A stretch of 64,000 nucleotides of DNA from Solobacterium sp. (GTDB taxonomy: Bacteria; Bacillota_I; Bacilli_A; Erysipelotrichales; Erysipelotrichaceae). Below the pieces are notes generated by a model, which ran no database searches, was not told the origin of the DNA, and worked only from the letters and a program-made list of their open reading frames with translations. Below are positions 17,291-26,456 of this stretch, piece by piece (position 1 is the first letter of the stretch; each line of letters starts with the position of its first letter). Where the stretch lies: the NCBI GenBank assembly GCA_017430925.1, contig JAFRMA010000088.1, positions 1 to 64,000 on the forward strand, given 5' to 3'. Both the position numbers and the translations under genes were made by a program.

Positions 17291-18182
17291 AATCTTTATG
17301 TTTACCCGGATACATAGGGTCATGGAGGTAGGCTTTCTGGTATTCCTTCGGGGATAGATTGTATTCCTTCTTAAATGCCCGGAAGAATGAGGAGTAATCC
17401 TGGAAACCATAATCGGAATAGATCCTGCTTACAGACTTCCCTGTCTTGATCTCATCCGCGCATCTTTCCAGTCTCTTCTTGATGATGTACTGATGTACGG
17501 AGATGCCTGTGCGTTCCTTGAACTCATGGGCTGCGTAATATTTGGAGATATAGAATTGTTCTCCCAGAGCTTCCAGTGAGAGTTCTTCTTCCAGGTGGTG
17601 ATCGATATACTCAATGATGGCCTGTACAATATCCGTTTCCTTCTCTTTGCCCTGGGGATGATCCTGTTCATAGATCAATCTGCTTAGTGTCATGAGAAGA
17701 TCCGAGATTACAATATCGGTAAAGACATCGTGCCCGAATCGATCTGCTTTATCTTCTTCAATCAGGCGCAGGATCTTTGACTGTATGGACGTATATTCAT
17801 ATTCACTGAAGTGATGAATATAATACCCGGATTCTGCCTGTTCGGCAATATATCCCAGGGATGGCATCTTATCCCTGAGTCTGCGGAAATAGGATCTGGA
17901 GATCCAGAAGACATACCGGCAGTAAGAACGTTCATCACTTTCGGTGACAGCACGGTGGATCGTTCCGGGCGGAATGACTGCGGTACTGCGGTTATTCAGA
18001 GGAGTACGCTTCCCGTTGATCTCCATTTCGATCTTTCCGGCAACCGGAAAGTAGAACTCATAATAGTCATGTTTATGGGGGGAAACACTCTGAAAGTGAG
18101 AATCACTGTAGTAGTAGATCTCATAGTTTTCCCTGGTCATGTTCTGACGCTGATTAAACTCTGAACGATAACTTTTCTTCAT
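17289..18182 (-). CDS. AraC-family regulator of the hexuronate operon (inferred)
   Basis: Residues ~25-110 form a cupin-like sensor (SPHKHDYYEFYFPVAGKIEMEING, PPGTIHRAV). Residues ~190-290 hold two helix-turn-helix motifs ending in the AraC signature YGFQDYSSFFRAFKKEYNLSPKEYQ. 297 aa. It is divergent from uxuA with ~115 bp between starts, the usual place for a pathway activator. There is no ribosome site; a TATAGT hexamer ends 6 nt before the ATG, so its mRNA is probably leaderless. Confidence 0.9.
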   Translation of the reverse strand: MKKSYRSEFNQRQNMTRENYEIYYYSDSHFQSVSPHKHDYYEFYFPVAGKIEMEINGKRTPLNNRSTAVIPPGTIHRAVTESDERSYCRYVFWISRSYFRRLRDKMPSLGYIAEQAESGYYIHHFSEYEYTSIQSKILRLIEEDKADRFGHDVFTDIVISDLLMTLSRLIYEQDHPQGKEKETDIVQAIIEYIDHHLEEELSLEALGEQFYISKYYAAHEFKERTGISVHQYIIKKRLERCADEIKTGKSVSRIYSDYGFQDYSSFFRAFKKEYNLSPKEYQKAYLHDPMYPGKHKD

Positions 18183-18188
18183 ACTTTA

Positions 18189-18194
18189 ACTATA
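18189..18194 (-). promoter_or_regulatory. -10 element of the AraC gene, likely leaderless
   Basis: TATAGT on the minus strand ends 6 nt before the ATG at 18182, the spacing also seen at 8766 and 63149. No clear -35 hexamer. Confidence 0.45.
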
Positions 18195-18296
18195 CCACTA
18201 TTTTTGCAATATTTTTCTCAATTTGCACAATGTGATGAAAGTACAGAATCAACGAAAATATAAGTGTAAACAAACAACGAAAGGATGGGACAGACT

Positions 18297-19373
18297 ATGG
18301 AAATGACATTACGCTGGTACGGAACGGGACACGATACCGTAACATTGGAACAGATCAGACAGATTCCCGGAGTCACAGGCGTGATCACCATGCTGTATGA
18401 CAAACAGCCCGGTGAACTTTGGACAAGAGAAGAAATTCGCGCATTAAAAGAGGAAGTTGAGGCATCAGGCCTGCATATTTCCGGTATAGAATCCGTGAAT
18501 GTCTCCGATGCGATCAAGACAGGATCTGCGGACAGAGACAAAGACATTGCGACATATATTGAATGTCTCAGAAACTTAGGTGAAGAAGGTATTCATCTTG
18601 TCTGCTATAATTTCATGCCTGTATTTGACTGGACCAGAACAGAACTCGCAAGAAAGAGAGAAGATGGTTCCACTGTCCTGGCATATACACAGGAAGCAGT
18701 TGACAGTATCAATCCTGAACAAATGTTTGACAGTATTGCCGGTGATATGAACGGTACAGTCATGCCTGGCTGGGAGCCGGAAAGAATGGCCAAGGTCAAG
18801 GAACTGTTCGAAATGTACAAGGATATCGACAACGAAAAACTGTTTGAGAATCTTGTATACTTCCTAAAGGCAATTATGCCTGTATGTAATGAATATGACA
18901 TCAAGATGGCTATTCATCCCGATGATCCTGCATGGTCCGTATTCGGACTTCCGCGTATTATCATCAACAAGGAAAACATCCTGCGTCTGATGCACGCAGT
19001 GGATGATGTCCATAACGGTGTTACTTTCTGTTCCGGAAGTTATGGTACAAATCTGAAGAATGACCTGCCGGATATGATCCGTTCCCTGAAGGGAAGAATC
19101 CACTTCGCGCATGTCAGAAATCTGAAGTTCCATACACCGACAAATTTTGAAGAAGCTGCGCATCTCTCTTCTGACGGAACCTTCGATATGTATGAGATCG
19201 TCAAGGCTCTGTATGATATCGGATTCGAAGGACCAATCAGACCGGATCACGGCAGAATGATCTGGGGCGAAGTCGCTATGCCTGGCTACGGCCTGTATGA
19301 CAGAGCACTTGGCGCAACATATATCAACGGACTCTGGGAAGCAATCGACAAGGCAAGTACAAGGGGGATATAA
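18297..19373 (+). CDS. uxuA: Mannonate dehydratase
   Basis: Converts D-mannonate to 2-keto-3-deoxy-D-gluconate in glucuronate breakdown. The N terminus MEMTLRWYG is the family start. Metal/active-site segments are present: NFMPVFDWTRT near 105, IHPDDP near 205, FCSGSYG near 247, HVRN near 270 and RPDHGRMI near 319. I prefer 18297 to the in-frame ATG at 18285, because the latter touches the GAAAGG site and extends beyond the usual N terminus. First gene of uxuA-uxuB-kdgK; divergent AraC gene is the likely regulator. Confidence 0.95.
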   Translation: MEMTLRWYGTGHDTVTLEQIRQIPGVTGVITMLYDKQPGELWTREEIRALKEEVEASGLHISGIESVNVSDAIKTGSADRDKDIATYIECLRNLGEEGIHLVCYNFMPVFDWTRTELARKREDGSTVLAYTQEAVDSINPEQMFDSIAGDMNGTVMPGWEPERMAKVKELFEMYKDIDNEKLFENLVYFLKAIMPVCNEYDIKMAIHPDDPAWSVFGLPRIIINKENILRLMHAVDDVHNGVTFCSGSYGTNLKNDLPDMIRSLKGRIHFAHVRNLKFHTPTNFEEAAHLSSDGTFDMYEIVKALYDIGFEGPIRPDHGRMIWGEVAMPGYGLYDRALGATYINGLWEAIDKASTRGI

Positions 19374-19376
19374 GTC

Positions 19377-20231
19377 ATGGAAAAGAATGTACTGAATACA
19401 GATTTAACAGGTAAGGTAGCAGTTGTTACAGGTGCCGGCGGCGTATTATGTTCGGCATTTGCGAAAGTACTCGCAAGAGCAGGCGCCAAGGTAGCGCTTC
19501 TTGACCGTAACTATGAGAATGCGAGCAAGTACGCGGAAGAGATCAATGCGGAAGGCGGATGTGCCAAAGCTTACGCGTGTGATGTTCTGGATAAGGATGT
19601 CTGTTATGCGGTTGCGGATGAAGTCCTCAAGGATTTCGGACCGTGTGATATTCTGCTGAACGGTGCCGGCGGAAACAATCCCCGCGCAACCACCGACAAG
19701 GAATACTTCGAGGAAGGAGATATCGAAGCTGATACGAAGAGTTTCTTCGATCTCGATAAGTCCGGTGTGGAATTTGTCTTCAACCTGAACTTCATCGGCA
19801 CATTGATTCCTACACAGGCATTTGCCAGACAGATGGTAGGCCGTGAAGGCTGCAACATCCTGAATATCTCTTCCATGAACGCATATACACCGCTGACCAA
19901 GATCCCGGCATATTCCGGTGCCAAGGCGGCAGTCTCCAACTTCACACAGTGGCTGGCTGTACATTTCTCCAAAGCGGGAATCCGTGTCAACGCAATTGCT
20001 CCGGGCTTCTTCTCCACCAAGCAGAATGCCGCATTACTGTGGAACGCAGACGGTACACCGACAGCGCGTACAGGAAAGATCCTTGCCGCAACACCGATGG
20101 GAAGATTCGGTGACAGTGAAACAGAACTTGCCGGTGCTGTATTGTTCCTGCTGAACAATGATGCCGCAAGCTTCATTACCGGTGTAACACTCCCGATCGA
20201 TGGTGGTTTCTCTGCTTACTCCGGTGTGTAA
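19377..20231 (+). CDS. uxuB: SDR-type D-mannonate oxidoreductase (fructuronate reductase)
   Basis: Short-chain dehydrogenase, 284 aa, reducing D-fructuronate to D-mannonate with NAD(P)H. TGAGGVLCSAF (18-28) is the dinucleotide loop, LNGAGGNNP the NAG-like motif near 98, and the S-Y-K site lies in NISSMNAY...YSGAKAAV near 164-185. The YxxxK reads YSGAK. Assignment to UxuB rests on fold plus position 3 nt after uxuA and before kdgK. A related SDR such as gluconate 5-dehydrogenase is the alternative. Confidence 0.87.
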   Translation: MEKNVLNTDLTGKVAVVTGAGGVLCSAFAKVLARAGAKVALLDRNYENASKYAEEINAEGGCAKAYACDVLDKDVCYAVADEVLKDFGPCDILLNGAGGNNPRATTDKEYFEEGDIEADTKSFFDLDKSGVEFVFNLNFIGTLIPTQAFARQMVGREGCNILNISSMNAYTPLTKIPAYSGAKAAVSNFTQWLAVHFSKAGIRVNAIAPGFFSTKQNAALLWNADGTPTARTGKILAATPMGRFGDSETELAGAVLFLLNNDAASFITGVTLPIDGGFSAYSGV

Positions 20232-20261
20232 AGATAGTACCGATCAGAAAGGACAAAGATT

Positions 20262-21359
20262 ATGAAATTAAATCTCAGACCAGCTAATGAATGTAAATAT
20301 GATGCCGTAAGTCTCGGTGAAATTATGCTTCGTCTTGATCCGGGAGAAGGCAGGATCCGTACAGCCCGTACGTTCCAGGCCTGGGAAGGCGGCGGAGAGT
20401 ATAACGTCATCCGTGGCCTTCACAAGTGCTTCGGTATGAATACTGCGGTTATCACAGCGTTTGCGGACAATGAAGTCGGTAAACTGATGAAGGACCTGAT
20501 CGAACAGGGCGGTGTAGACACAAGCCTGATCTATTGGAAGAAAACAGACGGTATCGGACGTATCTGCCGCAACGGACTGAACTTCACGGAAAGAGGATTT
20601 GGTATCCGCGGCGCGATTGGATGCAGTGACAGAGCGAACACAGCGATCTCCCAGGCAACACCGGAAGACTTCGACTTCGACTATATCTTCGGTACATTAG
20701 GCGTACGGTGGCTCCATACCGGCGGTATCTATGCAGCATTGTCTGAACAGGCATGTGACACAGTCATCGCCGCATGCAAGACCGCAAAGAAATACGGAAC
20801 AGTCATTTCTTATGACCTGAACTATCGTCCTTCCATGTGGAGTGCAATCGGCGGTCTGGAGAAGTGCCGTGAGGTCAACCGTGAGATCGCAAAGTATGTT
20901 GATGTCATGATCGGAAACGAAGAAGACTTTACAGCATGTCTTGGTCTGGAAGTGGAAGGCAACGATGCCGGACTGAAGGAACTGAATCTGGATGGTTACT
21001 ACAAGATGATCGCGGCTGCCGCGAAGGAATATCCGAACTTCAAGGCAATCGCTACCACACTGCGTACTGTGAAAACAGCTACAGTCAATGACTGGAAAGC
21101 AATCTGCTGGGCAGATGGAGAGATCCACATGTCCAAGGAATACAACGGACTTGAGATCCTTGACCGTGTAGGCGGCGGCGACTCCTTCGCATCCGGTCTG
21201 GTTTATGGACTGATGACCTACGGTGATGCTGAAAAGGCTGTTAACTATGGTGCAGCTCACGGCGCACTGGCAATGACAACACCTGGTGATACATCCATGG
21301 CTTCCAAGGAAGAAGTTGAAGCAGTCATGGGTGGTGCAGGCGCAAGAGTTAAACGATAA
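20262..21359 (+). CDS. kdgK: 2-keto-3-deoxygluconate kinase (PfkB family)
   Basis: Phosphorylates KDG to KDPG, the last hexuronate-specific step before aldol cleavage. PfkB features: GEIMLRLDPGEG near 20, WEGGGEYNV near 42 and the signature GGGDSFASGLVYGLM near 303, with catalytic Asp ~306. 365 aa, a little longer than usual. Preceded by AGAAAGGA. Ends the operon before a strong terminator. The KDPG aldolase and uronate isomerase needed to complete the route are not adjacent. Confidence 0.9.
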   Translation: MKLNLRPANECKYDAVSLGEIMLRLDPGEGRIRTARTFQAWEGGGEYNVIRGLHKCFGMNTAVITAFADNEVGKLMKDLIEQGGVDTSLIYWKKTDGIGRICRNGLNFTERGFGIRGAIGCSDRANTAISQATPEDFDFDYIFGTLGVRWLHTGGIYAALSEQACDTVIAACKTAKKYGTVISYDLNYRPSMWSAIGGLEKCREVNREIAKYVDVMIGNEEDFTACLGLEVEGNDAGLKELNLDGYYKMIAAAAKEYPNFKAIATTLRTVKTATVNDWKAICWADGEIHMSKEYNGLEILDRVGGGDSFASGLVYGLMTYGDAEKAVNYGAAHGALAMTTPGDTSMASKEEVEAVMGGAGARVKR

Positions 21360-21367
21360 AAAAATAC

Positions 21368-21397
21368 AGGATGAGTACCAGTACTCATCCTTTTATT
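21368..21397 (+). terminator. Rho-independent terminator after kdgK
   Basis: AGGATGAGTA (21368-21377) pairs perfectly with TACTCATCCT (21382-21391), 4-nt loop, then TTTATTATT. Its 3' part overlaps the end of the converging Sfp-type gene. Confidence 0.9.
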
Positions 21398-22074
21398 ATT
21401 TCCGGAAGATCTGTCATACGCAGATCCACAGTAGTAACTTCCTGCGCAGTACATACCGCGCAGTGATATTCCGGCGCAATTACAGGCTCATGAAAGGAAT
21501 AGCTCTCTGTATTGATCTCCTGGATGACTTGAACATCCGGACCGGTGAGATCGATCCGGAAGGCATTCATCGGCAGGAGAAGACCCTGGCCAAGAATCTT
21601 GGTGAAGCTTTCCTTGAGCGTCCAGTAACGGAAGAATACTTCTTTCTGTTTTCCGGGATCACGCAGGATATCTTCATACTCTTCTTTACAGAAATAACGT
21701 CTAGCGACAGTAAGATCTATATCTCTGATCTTCTCGATATCACAGCCCGTTTCGGTATCTGATACGGAAAGAATCACGTAATCTCCGGCATGAGACAGGT
21801 TGAAGTATAACCCGGGGTAGTTCTCAAGATAAGGTTTCCCGTATCTGCCGTAAGTATATTGAAGATGTATTCCGGTATAACCCAGGTCTTTCAGACATTT
21901 CCGCAGGAGAAGTTCACCGCCGAGAGAGAGGCGCTGTTGGTCTGAAGGATACTTCCGGATCTTCTGCAGGCACTGAAAAGAAGCGAGAGAGTATACCTGA
22001 TCATACAGGGACTCTTCCTTCAGGGGACGGACATCTGCCGCATATACGTATATCTTGGTGTTCTCAGGACCCAT
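21385..22074 (-). CDS. 4'-phosphopantetheinyl transferase, Sfp type
   Basis: Transfers phosphopantetheine from CoA to carrier proteins. Motifs of the Sfp group are all visible: GGELLLRK near 52, YGKPYL near 78, NLSHAGDYV near 92, GCDIEKI (110-116, Mg-binding Asp and Glu) and the second-half motif RYWTLKESFTKILG near 146-160. I choose ATG 22074 (GTGAGG upstream); a GTG 12 nt earlier is possible. No carrier-protein, NRPS or PKS gene is in the window, so its target lies elsewhere, perhaps fatty-acid ACP. Confidence 0.9.
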   Translation of the reverse strand: MGPENTKIYVYAADVRPLKEESLYDQVYSLASFQCLQKIRKYPSDQQRLSLGGELLLRKCLKDLGYTGIHLQYTYGRYGKPYLENYPGLYFNLSHAGDYVILSVSDTETGCDIEKIRDIDLTVARRYFCKEEYEDILRDPGKQKEVFFRYWTLKESFTKILGQGLLLPMNAFRIDLTGPDVQVIQEINTESYSFHEPVIAPEYHCAVCTAQEVTTVDLRMTDLPEIIKG

Positions 22075-22176
22075 GGAATACCTCACGAAGTAACTCTCAT
22101 ACAGACAGAATCATATCTATATCATATACGCAGAGACTCAGGATTGTAAGAGAACTGTTTACGGTTGAATAAGCAG

Positions 22177-22246
22177 AACAGTATTCTGTTTATCTTGCCA
22201 TACGCATGAGAATCGTCTAAGATAATTAAGAGAACAGTATTCTGTT
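22177..22246 (+). promoter_or_regulatory. Twin AACAG-N4-CTGTT operators
   Basis: The identical 14-mer AACAGTATTCTGTT occurs at 22177-22190 and 22233-22246, centres 56 bp apart, the second ending 20 nt before the hydrolase start codon. This is a typical layout for control by the TetR protein encoded at the end of the same transcript. Confidence 0.75.
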
Positions 22247-22266
22247 AATTTGGAAGGAGTATGATC

Positions 22267-23418
22267 ATGCGTTTTAATGTCGGATTTTATGATTTTAGTA
22301 CGGATGTGGGAATGAATTTCCAGCTGAACAGGTTCTATTCTACCGGTGTTCTGGATTACGAAGAACTCATGGAAATCGGCAGACAAGCCAGGGATTTTGA
22401 GACATGGATCTCCCTGTTCACCGAGGCAGGAAAGAAAGCAGAGAAAGAGGGTAATCTGAAAAAAGCTGCACAGTGTTACCGTGCCGCCCAGTTCTATACC
22501 ATGAATGACGCAAAGAATGAAAATGGTGAATCGCTGAAAAAGATCTTGTATGAGAAGTGTATGTCACTATATGACGCATACTATGGTTCTATCGAACAAT
22601 TGAAGTATGAACGTATTCCCTATCAGAACGGGTATCTGCCGGTATACTACATCAAGCCGGAACATCCCCGCAGTATCGTTGTCCTGCATGGCGGATATGA
22701 CAGCTTTGTGCAGGAATTCCTGGATTTCTTACTGTACTTTGCGGAACAGGGATATGAGACCTATTTCTTTGAAGGACCCGGGCAGGGGGAAGTACTGATG
22801 CGCTGCGGCATACAGATGACTCCGGAGTGGGAGCACTGTACTTCCGCCGTACTGGATCATTTCCAGCTGGAAGATGTTACCCTGATCGGTATATCCCTGG
22901 GCGGATATCTTGCGCCGAGAGCTGCCGCCTATGATCAACGCATACAGAGAGTCGTCATGTATGATCTGATCTACGATTTCTACGGATCCATCACCCAGAA
23001 GATGGGAGAGAAGAAAGCACGTTTCTTTGACTACATGACTGCGCATCCCCGCAATATTCTCTGGAGGTGGCTGGAGAAGAAACTGAATGAGAATATCTTC
23101 CTGCGCTGGCTTCTGGGGCAGGGATACGCAATCTACGAAAACGTACATACCCCGTGTGAATACTTCAACTGTATCAAGCAGTACAACACCCGGGAAATAT
23201 CAGGGATGTTGACACAAGATGTACTCGTACTTGCGGGTACGGGAGATCTGTATACAATATATTATGAAGATCAGCTGAAGGCTCTGACCAATGCAAGAAG
23301 TGTTACCGGACGTCTGTTTACCGAAGCAGAATGTGCGGATCACCACTGTCAGATCGGGAACCTGAAACTGGCTCTGGAAACCATAGAAGGATGGATTGAG
23401 TCGAAGACTAATGGCTAG
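22267..23418 (+). CDS. Alpha/beta hydrolase (FrsA-like/peptidase-like)
   Basis: 383 aa. Residues ~1-110 are a helical N-terminal domain with a TPR-like piece (KEGNLKKAAQCYRAAQFY); the hydrolase domain follows with VVLHGGYDS (oxyanion, ~138-146), FEGPGQGEV and nucleophile elbow GISLGG (Ser210). ADHHCQIG near the C terminus gives the likely His and TGDLYTI the Asp. I start it at 22267 because AAGGAG is then 7 nt away; the ATG at 22261 abuts the site. Overlaps the following TetR gene, implying coupling. Substrate unknown. Confidence 0.8.
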   Translation: MRFNVGFYDFSTDVGMNFQLNRFYSTGVLDYEELMEIGRQARDFETWISLFTEAGKKAEKEGNLKKAAQCYRAAQFYTMNDAKNENGESLKKILYEKCMSLYDAYYGSIEQLKYERIPYQNGYLPVYYIKPEHPRSIVVLHGGYDSFVQEFLDFLLYFAEQGYETYFFEGPGQGEVLMRCGIQMTPEWEHCTSAVLDHFQLEDVTLIGISLGGYLAPRAAAYDQRIQRVVMYDLIYDFYGSITQKMGEKKARFFDYMTAHPRNILWRWLEKKLNENIFLRWLLGQGYAIYENVHTPCEYFNCIKQYNTREISGMLTQDVLVLAGTGDLYTIYYEDQLKALTNARSVTGRLFTEAECADHHCQIGNLKLALETIEGWIESKTNG

Positions 23419-23968
23419 AAAAGCAGTGCTGGAAGGCGGAAAAAGGGAAGAAATCATTACAGCTGCGGAACAGTTGTTCTTTACCGAAGGTTTTGAAAAG
23501 ACCTCAGTAAGGATGATCCTGGAGAAAGTCGGAGGAGAAGTAGGAATGTTCTATCACTACTTCAAGTCCAAGGATGAACTCTTTGACGTGGTTGCGCAGC
23601 GGTTCTTTCAGACGTATCAGTCTGGTTTTGAAGCGATGGCGGAACAGATCAGCACACCGGAAGACTTTGTGAACACATTCCTGGAAAACTATGAAGCTGC
23701 CATGGAGAGATACCGGCACATAGAACAAAATATGCACTGGACCATCCGCTCTGCCTTACATGAGAGTACGGTAATGGCATTGATTCCCACGGTACAGAAA
23801 CTGCTGGAAAGATTCGGCTATCAAGGTAAGTATCCCATGGATATCGCTGCCGGAAGAATCACTGCGGATATCTCTGCCGCAATCCATTCTCAAAGCTTTA
23901 TCCGGATGAGTGATACCGAGAAGAAAGAAGTATTACTCAGCCTGCTCAAGGATACACTGGGACAATAA
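23411..23968 (+). CDS. TetR/AcrR-family regulator
   Basis: Helix-turn-helix in residues ~10-55 (REEIITAAEQLFFTEGFEKTSVRMIL, VGMFYHYFKSKDELF), then a ligand domain. I give ATG 23411, which overlaps the end of the hydrolase gene; a TTG at 23396 with AGAAGGA upstream would add 5 residues and is a real alternative. Co-transcription with the hydrolase, and the twin palindromes upstream of that gene, suggest it represses its own operon and responds to a hydrolase substrate. Confidence 0.88.
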   Translation: MARKAVLEGGKREEIITAAEQLFFTEGFEKTSVRMILEKVGGEVGMFYHYFKSKDELFDVVAQRFFQTYQSGFEAMAEQISTPEDFVNTFLENYEAAMERYRHIEQNMHWTIRSALHESTVMALIPTVQKLLERFGYQGKYPMDIAAGRITADISAAIHSQSFIRMSDTEKKEVLLSLLKDTLGQ

Positions 23969-23977
23969 ATACTATAG

Positions 23978-23999
23978 AAAAAGGGAGTATAGTACTCCC
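23978..23999 (-). terminator. Terminator of the XRE gene (minus strand)
   Basis: GGGAGTA/TACTCCC stem with a 3-nt loop; on the minus strand it is followed by TTTTTC. Confidence 0.75.
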
Positions 24000-24021
24000 A
24001 TAAAAAATGATAGATAAGAAT

Positions 24022-24048
24022 GGCATGATCACCGGATCATGCCATTTT
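24022..24048 (+). terminator. Terminator of the hydrolase-TetR operon
   Basis: GGCATGATC (24022-24030) pairs with GATCATGCC (24035-24043), 4-nt loop, then ATTTT on the plus strand. Confidence 0.75.
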
Positions 24049-24054
24049 GATAAC

Positions 24055-24630
24055 TTATATAAGCTGGTATGGGGCTTTATAGAAAACATTATTCCCCAGG
24101 ATGAATTTCTTCGGATCCACGTTGTTTGCCAGTTCAGAAGAAGTAATGAAGTCTTTCCCGACACGGACCAGAATCTGTTTTCCCTTCGTTTCCACCAGGA
24201 AATAACCATCACTGTCATTCATGTAGTCTGTTAACTGCACAATACCCGGGCGGACAATAAAGTCCACAGTTTTCTCCATGAGCGTCTGTTTTCTTCTGCG
24301 GATCAGGGGATAAATAGCGTCCGCGTCCCTGTATCTGGCATAACACGCCGCGTCTTTCTTATCCCGGCACTTTCCTGTCTTTGTGTAGGAATTGAGATCA
24401 ATCGGTTCTCTTGTTTCGTTGAATGTCAGCCGGGTATCTTCATCCAGCAGATAATCAATACTGATCTTCAGAAGAGACGCGATCACTTTCAGATTATCCA
24501 CATCCGGCATCCCTCTGTCAGACTCCCATTTGGCGACTGCGGACCGGGAAACACCAACCTTTTCCGCAAATTCTTCTTGAGAAAGTTTTGCTTCTTTTCG
24601 TGCTTCTCTGAGTTTTTCTCCCAATGTCAT
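24055..24630 (-). CDS. XRE-family helix-turn-helix regulator
   Basis: Residues 4-60 are a Cro/C1-type helix-turn-helix (LGEKLREARKEAKLSQEEFAEKVGVSRSAVAKWESDRGMPDVD). The remaining ~125 residues are an undefined C-terminal domain with a basic stretch (ARYRDADAIYPLIRRRKQ) and predicted beta strands. AAGGAGG precedes the ATG. It lies downstream of the MFS gene on the same strand, ~95 bp apart, so it may be its regulator. Ligand unknown. Confidence 0.85.
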   Translation of the reverse strand: MTLGEKLREARKEAKLSQEEFAEKVGVSRSAVAKWESDRGMPDVDNLKVIASLLKISIDYLLDEDTRLTFNETREPIDLNSYTKTGKCRDKKDAACYARYRDADAIYPLIRRRKQTLMEKTVDFIVRPGIVQLTDYMNDSDGYFLVETKGKQILVRVGKDFITSSELANNVDPKKFILGNNVFYKAPYQLI

Positions 24631-24725
24631 ATACAGACCTCCTTTGTGCTTACGTCTGTATGATAGGTCGGGGATGATCTGTCCGCAAGAAACGTACTGT
24701 CACACGGCTGTTACTTATCGTAACA

Positions 24726-25934
24726 CTATGCTTCTATTTCGTTTGAATCTCTCCGGTAGATCTTTCTGTACACTATACCAATCAACGTTGAAACCAGGAA
24801 AGCGATAAACGCCAGGATAAACGGATACATCGGATTCTTACTGTAGATCAGTCCTGCAAACAAGGCGCCGAAGATCCCGCCCAGAGAATTCATTGACTGG
24901 TAGAACCCCATCACAGAATTACTGGTCTCACGGGTAGCCTGCGCGGAACTCATTGCCTGTAACAGAGGCATACGCAGAACCATTACGCTGGAGTAAATGA
25001 TGTAGATTGCGATGAAGTAGATCTGTCCGTGGTAAATCAGAACAGAACCGATCAATGCGGTACACAACATGAGTATATACAGGAAGGAACGGTTGATATC
25101 TGTACGCTTCTGCAGATAGATACCCACGGAAGAATTCAGCAGTAACGTAAGCGTGGCGATTCCTGCCTTGAACATTCCGTTATAGGCGGAAGACATCCCG
25201 TACTGGTCTTTGATGAAATAGTTAAAGCACTGTTCATAAGAGTTCTGCCCGATGGCAGCGACGGCAGTAATCGCAAACACCAGCGCAAGCAACGGAGTCA
25301 TGAATGTACGCGCACTGATAAACGCGGAGAACGGATTGACATCACGGAGAGATAGTTTTTTCTCCGGTTTCACTTTCACACTGGTATCGTCTTCGCAGCC
25401 GAACTGATAACACAATCCGCCGCAGACCAATGCCAGTACCTGTGCCATGAACGCGGTTTTAACGGAGATCAGTCCCAGCATACCTCCGATGAAGTATCCG
25501 CAGGCACCTCCGACATTCTGCACGGTGGAAAGAATCACGAGCTTACGGCCGCGCTCTTTCAGGTCATCCTGGGTGAAGTTGATCACATAGTTCGCAATTG
25601 CGGTAAAGGCACCGCTGGAGAAGGCACCCGCGAACATACGACCGGCGATCACTGTTGTTTCTGTATATGCGGAACCGAAAATCAGCTGCCCGGCCGCATA
25701 ACCCACAGCACCAATTAACATGATCTGTTTTGTCGGAATATAGGCGCATAACTTTCCCCAGAACGGAGAAAACAGGAAATACATGAACATCATTGCCGCA
25801 AGCGCAACCCCGAACATGGAACTATCCAGAGAACGTTCAACGATCAATGTCGGTGTCACCGGATGCGCAAAATTCGCTGCCATACTGAAACAAAAACTGA
25901 TCACAAAAAACAGTGTGAATTTATCTTTCTTCAT
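24726..25934 (-). CDS. Major facilitator superfamily transporter
   Basis: 402 aa, 12 predicted membrane helices. The loop between helices 2 and 3 (FWGKLCAYIPTKQIMLIGA) is a divergent MFS motif. A charged central loop (DDTSVKVKPEKKLSLRDVNP) separates two six-helix halves. Ribosome site GGAGG. Looks like an uncharacterised gut-Bacillota MFS permease; no substrate can be assigned. Neighbours are the XRE gene downstream and a small unknown gene upstream, ~100 bp away. Confidence 0.85.
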   Translation of the reverse strand: MKKDKFTLFFVISFCFSMAANFAHPVTPTLIVERSLDSSMFGVALAAMMFMYFLFSPFWGKLCAYIPTKQIMLIGAVGYAAGQLIFGSAYTETTVIAGRMFAGAFSSGAFTAIANYVINFTQDDLKERGRKLVILSTVQNVGGACGYFIGGMLGLISVKTAFMAQVLALVCGGLCYQFGCEDDTSVKVKPEKKLSLRDVNPFSAFISARTFMTPLLALVFAITAVAAIGQNSYEQCFNYFIKDQYGMSSAYNGMFKAGIATLTLLLNSSVGIYLQKRTDINRSFLYILMLCTALIGSVLIYHGQIYFIAIYIIYSSVMVLRMPLLQAMSSAQATRETSNSVMGFYQSMNSLGGIFGALFAGLIYSKNPMYPFILAFIAFLVSTLIGIVYRKIYRRDSNEIEA

Positions 25935-26038
25935 CTTTCCTCCGGTACGATATTCTGCGAGTCATGGAAACAGTATACACCCGCAAAGAATATCTTGGTA
26001 AAAACATGAATGAAAACCGGAAATTATAGTATTTCCGG

Positions 26039-26449
26039 TTATTTACTCTCTGACAGAAGATACTTATCTCTTCCGCCCTTCATTGGTTCCGTATAAACAA
26101 CAGTGAATGTACTTCCCAGGATAAGAACTGCATCAAGACACATCTCCGCCTGTTTTACGGCATCTCCCAAAGACAGGCACTGTCCATCCATGGAAGAATC
26201 CGGAGAAAGAACCAGGCAGGTCTCATGATGCTGTTTCAGGAAGCGTTGAAATTCCTGAGTTCTGTCCATGTCCTTTCCCTTCATGAGGATCCTGGAAGGC
26301 TCCAGAAGTTCTTTTGCCTGGTGGCAGAATCTGCTTACTCCGTCATATCTGTCTTCCTTTGTCAGTTCAAAGAGAAGCCGTTCACGACGGTTTTTCCGGA
26401 TAAACGTCTTTACAAAGTGTTCAATGGAATATTCCGTATTCATTTTCAC
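26039..26449 (-). CDS. Hypothetical protein, 136 aa
   Basis: I do not recognise the family. Soluble, mixed charged N terminus (FVKTFIRKNRRERLLFELTKEDRY), then a predicted alpha/beta part (CLVLSPDSSMDGQCLSLGDAVK, DAVLILGSTFTVVYTEPM). It starts 7 bp after the membrane protein gene at 26457, with GTG 26449 as first start and ATG 26443 as alternative, so the two are surely co-transcribed. Function unknown. Confidence 0.65.
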   Translation of the reverse strand: MKMNTEYSIEHFVKTFIRKNRRERLLFELTKEDRYDGVSRFCHQAKELLEPSRILMKGKDMDRTQEFQRFLKQHHETCLVLSPDSSMDGQCLSLGDAVKQAEMCLDAVLILGSTFTVVYTEPMKGGRDKYLLSESK

Positions 26450-26456
26450 CGGTCAC

